A stretch of 15,734 bases of DNA from Flavobacteriales bacterium. GTDB lineage: Bacteria > Bacteroidota > Bacteroidia > Flavobacteriales_D > Sanyastnellaceae. A program made the position numbers and the translations under genes. Position 1 is the stretch's first letter. Every line of letters begins with the position of its first letter. A model generated the notes under the pieces. It did not search any database and was not told the DNA's origin. It worked only from the letters and a program-made list of their open reading frames with translations. The stretch covers positions 1-15,734 of the forward strand of contig JAPKAW010000021.1 of NCBI GenBank assembly GCA_028825055.1. The letters run 5' to 3'. Below are positions 7,424 through 14,490 of this stretch, piece after piece.

Positions 7424-7848
7424 TTCAGGCCCGCAATCATTTCCTCGCGGACCGCGTTGAAACGTTCAAGTTCGCATGGCTGAGCCCCTTGTTCAAGCAA
7501 TAGAAAGATCTCCCTGCCGCGGGCCTCAGGCTCGTAAGTCTTGCCACCTTGTGACCAATGAGCGATGCCATTGTCTTTTTTACAATGGATGACATCTGCA
7601 GAACGCTCCCCGAAGTTGAATACGTAGAGATCAAACTCGGAAGGCCGGTGTTCAATGCATTGGATTGCTCCAGTAGCGCCGTCCCAAAAAACCTCACTGA
7701 ACTCGTCAAAACATGCATCCACGTCAGGTGATTGGGCGTCAAGTTTACACTTCCAATCATCAGCAGTGATGCCTTCAGAAGCGAGGTAGCGAATGAATTC
7801 AGCTTCTACCCCTTCAAACTCTTCTTGGGTCAGGCGTCTGTAGCGCAT
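7420..7848 (-). CDS. DUF6495-like protein of unknown function
   Basis: A 142-residue soluble, acidic protein. The opening MRYRRLTQEEFEGVEAEFIRYL, the following GITADDW, the FDEFSEVFWDG segment, the FNFGE strand and the REIFLLLEQGAQ helix near the end look like the small DUF6495 family of Bacteroidota, by recall and not by search. No signal peptide, membrane segment or catalytic motif is visible. The ATG at 7846-7848 is preferred because a ribosome binding site lies just upstream and it avoids overlap with the peptidase gene; a longer start at 7875 would overlap it. It is the last gene of a four-gene operon, 16 bp after the oligopeptidase B stop. Its role is unknown. Confidence 0.8.
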   Translation of the reverse strand: MRYRRLTQEEFEGVEAEFIRYLASEGITADDWKCKLDAQSPDVDACFDEFSEVFWDGATGAIQCIEHRPSEFDLYVFNFGERSADVIHCKKDNGIAHWSQGGKTYEPEARGREIFLLLEQGAQPCELERFNAVREEMIAGLN

Positions 7849-7852
7849 AGGT

Positions 7853-7858
7853 CCACCT
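7853..7858 (-). promoter_or_regulatory. Ribosome binding site that decides the DUF6495-like start
   Basis: On the minus strand AGGTGG lies 4 nt before the ATG at 7848, with the AGG core 7 nt away. It is the clearest Shine-Dalgarno sequence I found in the window. It lies in the 16-bp gap after the upstream stop codon and supports the shorter start. Confidence 0.55.
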
Positions 7859-7864
7859 AAAGCA

Positions 7865-10075
7865 TCATTCTTCAATGCCCTCGAGCATCATAAAGAAAGC
7901 GTATTCCATAGCTGTTTCACGCAATCGCTTGAACCGACCTGAAGCTCCTCCGTGGCCCGTCTCCATGTTGCAATGCATGATCAACAGATTGTCGTCTGTT
8001 TTCGTATCGCGCAATTTGGCCATCCACTTAGCGGGTTCCCAATATTGAACTTGACTGTCCCAATATCCAGTGGTGACAAGCATGTGGGGATAATCCTGTG
8101 CAACGACATTGTCATACGGGCTGTATGAGCGCATGTAATCAAAAGAATCCTTGTTCTTGGGATTGCCCCATTCGTCAAATTCTCCTGTTGTCAAAGGAAT
8201 GGTCTCGTCGAGCATCGTGTTGATGACGTCGACAAAAGGAACAGCAGCGATGATGCCGTTGAACAACTCTGGGGCCATGTTGATGACTGCACCCATGAGC
8301 AATCCACCTGCTGAACCACCCATAGCGTAAAGATGCTCTGGGGAAGTAAACCCGAGATCAACCATGGCTTGACCGCAGTCAATAAAGTCAGTAAAGGTGT
8401 TCTTTTTGTTGAACATCTTGCCGTCTTCATACCATTCTCGTCCCATTTCTTGACCGCCTCGGATGTGCGCGATAGCGTAGACGAACCCTCGATCTAAAAG
8501 ACTCAAGCGTGTGCTAGAAAAGCCCGCATCCATGCTGTATCCGTAGCTTCCATACGCATACAGGAGAAAGGGATTCGAGCCATCCTTTTTGATTCCGTTA
8601 CGGTAGACAATGGATACGGGAACTTCCGAACCATCCGTTGCTTTTACAATGACGCGTTCGCTGGTGTAATTGGCCGGGTCAAATGTCCCCCCAAGAACCT
8701 CCTGCTGCTTGAGTAAGTCAACGGACTTGTCCGACATGTCCATTTCAAATACGGAGCTAGGCGTGGTCATGGAGTTGTAGCCATAACGCAAACGTCCCGT
8801 CTCAAAATCGGGATTCGCCCCCACATACGCGGAGTAAGCTGGGTCGGGAAATTCCAAGTAATAATCCGCTTGGTCATCCCACCGCTTCACGCGAATTTGG
8901 TTCAAACCACCGGTGCGCTCTTCCACCACCAAGTAGTCTTTGAAAATCTCGATTCCTTCTAGCAACGTCGCTTCCCGATGTGGCAACACATCGACCCAGT
9001 TTTCCATGCCTGTGGCACTAACTGGAGTACGAACAAGTTTGAAATTCTTAGCGTCACGGTTGGTGACGATGTAGAAATCATTTTGGTAATGGCTACAGCT
9101 GTACTCTAAGTTTTCCTGACGTTCTTGAACGACTTGCCAATCTCCATTGGGGTTGTTTGCATCCAAATAGCGCCATTCGTTGCTCATCGTTGAGTAGCTA
9201 GCAATCATCAAGTATTGGTCGCTCTTTGATTTGCCAATGCCACAGCTGAACGTTTCATCACCCTCTTCAAACACCAATTCATCTTGAGCAGCATCCGTTC
9301 CCAATACGTGCTTGTATATGCGGGATGATCGCAATGTCACCGGGTCTTTCTTCGAATAGAATACGGTGCGGTTATCATTGGCCCAAGTGGCACCGCCTGT
9401 GGTGAGTGGAATTTGATCTTCGAGCATTTCACCCGTCGTCAAGTTTTTAAACTGGAGGGTATACTCTCGTCGGCTAACAGTGTCTACGCTGAACGCTAAA
9501 ATTTCATTGTTGGTGCTCACTGCCTGGCCACCAACGGCATAGTAGCTAAAGCCCTCAGACATCTCATTGACGTTGAGCATGACCTGTTCTTCAGCGTCAA
9601 GGCTGCCCTCTTTTCTGCAATAAATGGCGTACTCTTTTCCTTCCTCGTAGCGGCTGTAATAATGGTAGCCATTGTCCTTGAGGGGAACACTTTGATCATC
9701 TTGCTTGATCCGGCCAACAATCTCATCGAAGAGCGATTCCTGAAAGGACGCTGTTGATTTTAAAACAGCTTCTTTGTACGTGTTTTCATTGTTGAGGTAG
9801 TCGACCACAGCTGTGGTTTGCTCATCGGAAGTTTCGGCTTCTTTTTGTGCGTCGCTTAAACGCATCCAGAAGTAATCATCCTCCCACGATACCCCGTGAA
9901 TTTCGGTGGAATGCGATTGTTTAGGCGCAACAGGCGGCGCATCGAATTGGCTTTGATTGAGCACGGGTTGAGAATGTGAGGACATGGAAGAATCTGTCGA
10001 TAAGCCGCATGACGTAAGCAGAACGGCGACGAATGTAAAAGCACCAAGGGCTTTTGAGAAACGAGCTAAGATCAT
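7865..10075 (-). CDS. ptrB: Oligopeptidase B (S9A serine peptidase), predicted lipoprotein
   Basis: A 736-residue serine peptidase of the prolyl oligopeptidase family (MEROPS S9A). Oligopeptidase B cleaves peptides after Arg or Lys. The N-terminus is a beta-propeller (roughly 75-450) opening with the family motif DDYFWMR, and the C-terminus is an alpha/beta-hydrolase. The triad is S588 in GGSAGG, D673 in YWDSQV and H708 in TGHGG. The spacings (85 and 35) equal those I recall for the E. coli enzyme. The acidic pair that reads the basic P1 residue is E632 and D634 (LTTGEFDEW), where E. coli has two Glu. The ATG at 10075 gives a lipoprotein signal peptide with lipobox LTSC (C23), so the enzyme should sit in the periplasm or on the outer membrane, unlike cytosolic E. 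coli PtrB. No acidic lipoprotein export signal is obvious after C23. It lies 28 bp after kdsB. Confidence 0.93.
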   Translation of the reverse strand: MILARFSKALGAFTFVAVLLTSCGLSTDSSMSSHSQPVLNQSQFDAPPVAPKQSHSTEIHGVSWEDDYFWMRLSDAQKEAETSDEQTTAVVDYLNNENTYKEAVLKSTASFQESLFDEIVGRIKQDDQSVPLKDNGYHYYSRYEEGKEYAIYCRKEGSLDAEEQVMLNVNEMSEGFSYYAVGGQAVSTNNEILAFSVDTVSRREYTLQFKNLTTGEMLEDQIPLTTGGATWANDNRTVFYSKKDPVTLRSSRIYKHVLGTDAAQDELVFEEGDETFSCGIGKSKSDQYLMIASYSTMSNEWRYLDANNPNGDWQVVQERQENLEYSCSHYQNDFYIVTNRDAKNFKLVRTPVSATGMENWVDVLPHREATLLEGIEIFKDYLVVEERTGGLNQIRVKRWDDQADYYLEFPDPAYSAYVGANPDFETGRLRYGYNSMTTPSSVFEMDMSDKSVDLLKQQEVLGGTFDPANYTSERVIVKATDGSEVPVSIVYRNGIKKDGSNPFLLYAYGSYGYSMDAGFSSTRLSLLDRGFVYAIAHIRGGQEMGREWYEDGKMFNKKNTFTDFIDCGQAMVDLGFTSPEHLYAMGGSAGGLLMGAVINMAPELFNGIIAAVPFVDVINTMLDETIPLTTGEFDEWGNPKNKDSFDYMRSYSPYDNVVAQDYPHMLVTTGYWDSQVQYWEPAKWMAKLRDTKTDDNLLIMHCNMETGHGGASGRFKRLRETAMEYAFFMMLEGIEE

Positions 10076-10103
10076 GGAGTTGGGCGTGATGTGAAAGGCG
10101 AAG

Positions 10104-10859
10104 TTACGTGAGTTCTCCTGATTTGAGAAGCGTTTCAAGATGGGCAAGATCTTCAGGGGTGTCAACGGCGTATGTAGCGTGGGAAGTGTTGCCTACATGG
10201 ACGTGCCATCCGTGTTCAAGCCAGCGCAATTGCTCCAAACGCTCGCGCTTTTCAAGGGGGGAAGGATGGAGAAACGACAGGGCTTCTAAAGCTCCGCGAG
10301 TAAAAGCATAAAGCCCCACATGCTCAAACCATGGGCCTGGGCTGGACGGAACAGCAGCGCGGCTGAAGTACAGCGCTCTTCCGTTTAAATCACAAACAAC
10401 TTTGACGCGATTCGGGTTGTTTCTTTCCGGATGATCGGCTTCTTTGGGGCGAGCTAAAGTTGCAATGGAGGCTCCTGGTAAGCGAATGAGCTGTGCGAGT
10501 TTTTGCAATTGTTCTGGATGCACAAAAGGTTCATCTCCTTGAATATTGAGTACCGCATCCGCTTCGATGTTGTGCAACGCTTCCCATTGCTTGAGCGCAT
10601 CATGACTACGCAAAGTGCCGTTGGCGAATTGTGGATCCGTAAGGAAAGCTTCCGCTCCTGCTTCGCGCGCTTCATGAGCGATTCGCTCATCATCAGTAGC
10701 TACTAGAACATGCTGACAAACGCCAGATTCCAAAGCCCTCTCAACGACCCTTGCGATAATCGCTTTGTTGCCTAAAGGCGCCAATGGCTTTCCTGGAAAC
10801 CGAGTCGATCCTATGCGAGCAGGGATGATTCCCACCAAAGAAACGCGAGGTATTTCCAT
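10104..10859 (-). CDS. kdsB: 3-deoxy-manno-octulosonate cytidylyltransferase
   Basis: A 251-residue cytoplasmic enzyme that activates Kdo: Kdo + CTP gives CMP-Kdo + diphosphate, the step before Kdo addition to lipid A. The length matches the family (E. coli 248). Visible motifs are the nucleotide loop PARIGSTRFPGKPL (13-26), VATDDE (53-58), NIQGDEP with D108 as a likely metal ligand, RVKVVCD, ALYFSRAAVP, the HVGLYAF strand, SPLEKRERLEQLR and the C-terminal VDTPEDL with D233. One unusual point is N80-G-T-L83-R where the family normally has SGT[DE]R. The ATG at 10857-10859 shares one base with the stop of the upstream TonB receptor gene (TAATG), so translation is probably coupled. Confidence 0.95.
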   Translation of the reverse strand: MEIPRVSLVGIIPARIGSTRFPGKPLAPLGNKAIIARVVERALESGVCQHVLVATDDERIAHEAREAGAEAFLTDPQFANGTLRSHDALKQWEALHNIEADAVLNIQGDEPFVHPEQLQKLAQLIRLPGASIATLARPKEADHPERNNPNRVKVVCDLNGRALYFSRAAVPSSPGPWFEHVGLYAFTRGALEALSFLHPSPLEKRERLEQLRWLEHGWHVHVGNTSHATYAVDTPEDLAHLETLLKSGELT

Positions 10860-13300
10860 TACTTGATTTCGTACGTGTACATGATTTGCGTCAAACGCGG
10901 TGGTTCAATCGCGAGTGGACGGATCACGTATTCAGCGTTGGCCAGATTGCTGACAATGATGGACAATCGATGGTGCTCATTCCATTGTCGTCCAATTCGG
11001 ATGTCAACCAACCAGGGAGAACGGGGGTGGGTATCCAACCAGTCAGCAAGACCCCACTCTATGTCAGCAATGTCTTCGGCTTCGAATTTGATAAATGCTT
11101 CATCAAAGTTTTTAAGTTGGGATTGATACCGAACACTCACGCCGCCGAACCATTTGGCAGCAGTGGCCTGTAAATCAAAGCGGACAAGGTGAGGAGATCT
11201 GTATTTTAAAATCAGATTGGTGGTGTCGTGACTCGTGTTGTAATATGTCGTCACCGTACCATCGGGGTCTGGATTGTAATTGTAATCGGGAGATAGGCTG
11301 ATCGGTCGGGTGTAGGTGTAACCCGCGATTAAATCCAAGCGCACACGATCAGTTTCATACCTGCCCATGATGCTGATCTCGGCTCCTGTAACGCGACTCT
11401 TCCCGGTGTTGATGCTTTTAAAGCCCAAGCCCAAAGCATTATCCAAGCTAGGAGCTTCTCCATCATCGGGCCCCCACTGTCCGAATGTAAATTCAATGTA
11501 ATCGTCAAAATCTTGACGGAATAGGGCCATGTCCAGAAACCCTTTGAACCGTCCGATTTTCAGTCCTTGCTTGAGTCCGATTTCACCTGATGTGGCAAAT
11601 TCCGGATTCAACTCTTCATTGGGGTACACCTGTAAAGACCCAAGGCCCGTCCGGATATAGCGTTCTGCGATGGTTGGAAATCGGAAGCCCTGTCCAAAGC
11701 TGCTCCGCAAAAAGGTGGCTTCTGCGAGTTGATAATTGGCTCCGGCGCGAAACACGGGCTTCCCAGCGCCCTTGCCATTGACGGTAAAATGCTCATAACG
11801 CATTCCAGCGGAGAGATTCAAACGGTCTGCAACGGCCTGGTCGACTTGGAGGTAAGCGGCAACATTGCGCGCTTTGTTATTTCCGTCAGAGGAACCCCCG
11901 CTGTAAAGTTCAGCGTTACTAAAGGCCATGAGGTTGACCAATCCTGCGGAGAAGTTGAGTCCCGTAAGTCCCCAGTTTTCACCATGCCCATTGAGCTGAT
12001 ACTCGGAGTAGAAGACATGCGACGCATTGGACTGGTCGTTGTCATTGTCGTTGTTTAGGTACTGCCAGCGGTTCCTAAACGCGTGACGGAATCCAGAAGG
12101 GGCGACGTACTCGACATACGGATCAACTGTTCCGATGGTCTGGTTTACCTGAGTGGTGGCCCCTTGGTAGCTGCCGTAAATGTTGTCTGGAGCACTCTCC
12201 CAGATCAAGGTGTTCTGCGATTCTCCGCGCTGCCAGTTGGTGTTCAAACCGTATGTCAATCCCGCGACCCCCGTTTCTCGACGGCGAATATTGGCGTTGA
12301 CACGTGCCCGATTTTCAGCGCCGTAGCGGTCGACTTGCCAAGGGCGATACCCAGATGAAGCAGTGTCTGTCTCGTTCTCGGTCACAGGAGACAAATAACC
12401 GTCTGAACCGAGGACATTTCCGGCGACTACAATGTCCCATTTGCCTGCACGTTGACTATGAACGAACCGAAAGTTGGACTGTTGACTGAATCCATCCCAG
12501 GTTTTGGCTTGTGCGCTTTGCGGCGTCGAAAAAACACCGTGTTGCACGGTCACTCGTGTGAGAGGCCGAGCGTCTGGGTAGCGTGTTCGGATATTGATCA
12601 CACCGCTTAACGCAGCGCTACCAAACAAAACAGAGGAGGCTCCTTTTATGATCTCAATTTGCTCAATATTTTCCAAGGGAAGAAAGCCCCAAGTCGGTCG
12701 CCCGGCGTCGCCGCTCAACACAGGCAAGTCATCTACCAACATCATGACCCGTGACCCCGCGCCATAGCTAAAGCCGCTTCCGCTTCGGATTTGCGGCTCA
12801 CCATCCACAAAGCTCACTCCAGGAGTTTGCTCCAATGCGGTTTCTAAGGACGTCGTGCCTCTTGATTCAATGATCCGAGGAGGCAGTACGTCAACAGAAA
12901 CGGTTACTTTTTTGGCAGATTGTTCAAACCGACCTGCACTGACGATGACGTGATCCAATAGTTCAGAGGATGCCTTAAGAGCCCAGTCGACGGTATATGT
13001 CCGGTCCGCTAAGTTTTTCAGTTTTACCTGCTGTTTTTCCAATCCGATGTAGCTGCAGGTGACCAGTACGTCGGTTCCTAGAAAGGTGCCAACTTCAGCG
13101 GAGTACGTGCCGTCTATAGAGGTAACGACACCAATCAATTGGGAGCTGAAGGGGTCATTTACTGGAGCAATGGTTATGGTGGCGCCTGGAAGCAGCACAC
13201 CTTGCTCATCAGCAACAGATCCAACAATCGTTTGGCTTTGTAGGTCAGCCAACCCCCCAAATAGGACCAAACCAAAGGAGACAAGTATCGATTTCCTCAT
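10859..13300 (-). CDS. TonB-dependent outer-membrane receptor
   Basis: An 813-residue receptor that would import a ligand across the outer membrane using TonB-ExbB-ExbD energy. The ATG at 13300 gives signal peptide MRKSILVSFGLVLFGG ending LQSQ (about 1-23); a TTG six codons upstream is less likely. Residues about 25-110 form a carboxypeptidase-regulatory-like domain (VGSVADEQGVLLPGATITI, then DGTYSAEV). A possible TonB box is DHVIVSAG. The plug follows (about 130-235), with ALEQTPGVSF, RSGSGFSYGAGSR, MMLVDDLPVLSGD, IEIIKGASSVLFGSAALSGVINI. The rest is a 22-strand-type barrel with FGQGFRFPTIAERY and a family-like end (NAEYVIRPLAIEPPR). It lacks SusC features and is shorter than SusC, so a siderophore, vitamin or other small ligand is more likely than a glycan. 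No ligand gene is next to it. It is first in an operon with kdsB, ptrB and the DUF6495-like gene. Confidence 0.93.
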   Translation of the reverse strand: MRKSILVSFGLVLFGGLADLQSQTIVGSVADEQGVLLPGATITIAPVNDPFSSQLIGVVTSIDGTYSAEVGTFLGTDVLVTCSYIGLEKQQVKLKNLADRTYTVDWALKASSELLDHVIVSAGRFEQSAKKVTVSVDVLPPRIIESRGTTSLETALEQTPGVSFVDGEPQIRSGSGFSYGAGSRVMMLVDDLPVLSGDAGRPTWGFLPLENIEQIEIIKGASSVLFGSAALSGVINIRTRYPDARPLTRVTVQHGVFSTPQSAQAKTWDGFSQQSNFRFVHSQRAGKWDIVVAGNVLGSDGYLSPVTENETDTASSGYRPWQVDRYGAENRARVNANIRRRETGVAGLTYGLNTNWQRGESQNTLIWESAPDNIYGSYQGATTQVNQTIGTVDPYVEYVAPSGFRHAFRNRWQYLNNDNDNDQSNASHVFYSEYQLNGHGENWGLTGLNFSAGLVNLMAFSNAELYSGGSSDGNNKARNVAAYLQVDQAVADRLNLSAGMRYEHFTVNGKGAGKPVFRAGANYQLAEATFLRSSFGQGFRFPTIAERYIRTGLGSLQVYPNEELNPEFATSGEIGLKQGLKIGRFKGFLDMALFRQDFDDYIEFTFGQWGPDDGEAPSLDNALGLGFKSINTGKSRVTGAEISIMGRYETDRVRLDLIAGYTYTRPISLSPDYNYNPDPDGTVTTYYNTSHDTTNLILKYRSPHLVRFDLQATAAKWFGGVSVRYQSQLKNFDEAFIKFEAEDIADIEWGLADWLDTHPRSPWLVDIRIGRQWNEHHRLSIIVSNLANAEYVIRPLAIEPPRLTQIMYTYEIK

Positions 13301-13410
13301 GGATGCAAGATGCAACAAATGCCGCGATACAGGTGCATTTACAAAGCCACTTGTGAAATCTATGAAGTTGAAACAATCTATAACGGGAACTTTGTCAACT
13401 TGCCGGGAAG

Positions 13411-14490
13411 ATGGAGCGATTGAAAAAATGGATGACGCTAGCAGCGTTGCCGGGTTGGGGGGCCATACGAGTCAAGAAAACGGTGGCTTCTTTAGGGTCG
13501 CTGGAATCGGCTTGGAACCGAGCCGCAATCACGGTTGATGGATTTGATCAAACTATGAGACGTGTTGAGCAAGCGGTGGCCTGCGCGAATGATCGCGGCG
13601 ATTGGTCGATTTCTTGGGAAGACCCACGATATCCTTCAGCATGGAGGTCATTAGCGGATGCTCCAGTTGTGTTGCACGGCCGAGGACGAAAGGATGTAGG
13701 GCAGGTAGGGCCGTTTGCTGCTGTTGTAGGCACACGAAAATGTTGCGAAGAAGCAGCGAACGTCGCGTTCAAAATTAGTCGAATGTTAACTGACCAAGGG
13801 TGGGCCATTGCCAGCGGTTTGGCGCGCGGTATAGATGCTGCTGCGCACCGAGGGGCTTTGTACGAAAACGGCACGACCGTGGCTTGTCTAGGACATGGCC
13901 TAGACCGAATTTATCCAATTGCACATGAAAAACTAGCGCATTCAATGATCCAAGGAGGGGGTGCTTTGCTGTCTGAATATTTACCGGGAAGCCTTTCCGC
14001 TCCGTGGCAATTTGCTTCAAGGAATCGTCTGGTTGTTGGCATGAGCGAAGCGCTTGTTCTTGTCCAAAGTCCTCGAAAGGGCGGGGCCATGGTGTCAGCC
14101 TCATGTGCAATTGAATCCGGTTGCGATTTGTGGGTTTATCGCCCTAAAACGTGGGGCAGGCGATGGGAAGGAAATCAAAATTTGATTGAAGCGTTTCCTG
14201 ATGCTGCATGGTCGGATCCAGAAGAGTTGATGGAGCGCATGGGGCTGGCCCTTTCCATTCGTTCTCGTTCGACGCAGGAGGAAATGCAGGTACCTTTTGT
14301 ACTGAGGCCGTTGTGGCTTTCTTTGATTGGCACATCGGGAAAGTTGTTGGATCAGTTGATGTTGGAGCACAACTTGACGCGGGAGCAAACACGAAAACGT
14401 TTGTTTTTGCTGGAGTTGTCAGGAAAGGTGCAGCGATTGCCGGGGGGATGGTACGTCCCTTTGGTCTCAACTTGGGGTGACGTCTTTTGA
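13411..14490 (+). CDS. dprA: DNA processing protein DprA (Smf)
   Basis: A 359-residue cytoplasmic protein. DprA binds incoming single-stranded DNA and loads RecA during natural transformation. Residues about 8-40 look like a helix-hairpin-helix (LPGWGAIRVKKTV, SLGSLESAW). A Rossmann-like domain follows, with VVGTRKC (usually VGSR), SGLARGIDAAAH (135-146, a family hallmark), GHGLDRIYP, LLSEYLPG and FASRNRLVVG with R204 and R206. A winged-helix end (about 310-352: LLDQLMLEHNLTREQTRKRLFLLELSGKVQRLPGGWYV) matches the DprA C-terminal domain. Some core motifs are unusual: GGAMVSA (224-230) stands where SGSLITA is common. The ATG at 13411 follows a weak GGGAAG. It is divergent from the TonB receptor gene (110 bp between) and its last 24 bp overlap the converging antiporter gene. 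Confidence 0.94.
   Translation: MERLKKWMTLAALPGWGAIRVKKTVASLGSLESAWNRAAITVDGFDQTMRRVEQAVACANDRGDWSISWEDPRYPSAWRSLADAPVVLHGRGRKDVGQVGPFAAVVGTRKCCEEAANVAFKISRMLTDQGWAIASGLARGIDAAAHRGALYENGTTVACLGHGLDRIYPIAHEKLAHSMIQGGGALLSEYLPGSLSAPWQFASRNRLVVGMSEALVLVQSPRKGGAMVSASCAIESGCDLWVYRPKTWGRRWEGNQNLIEAFPDAAWSDPEELMERMGLALSIRSRSTQEEMQVPFVLRPLWLSLIGTSGKLLDQLMLEHNLTREQTRKRLFLLELSGKVQRLPGGWYVPLVSTWGDVF

Noticed and set aside
13342..13394. TGGCTTTG (minus) and GAACTTTG (plus) as -7 elements of the receptor gene and dprA
   Set aside because: Each has one mismatch to TAnnTTTG, but the -33 partners and spacings are poor (16 nt or unclear), so I could not support either as a promoter.
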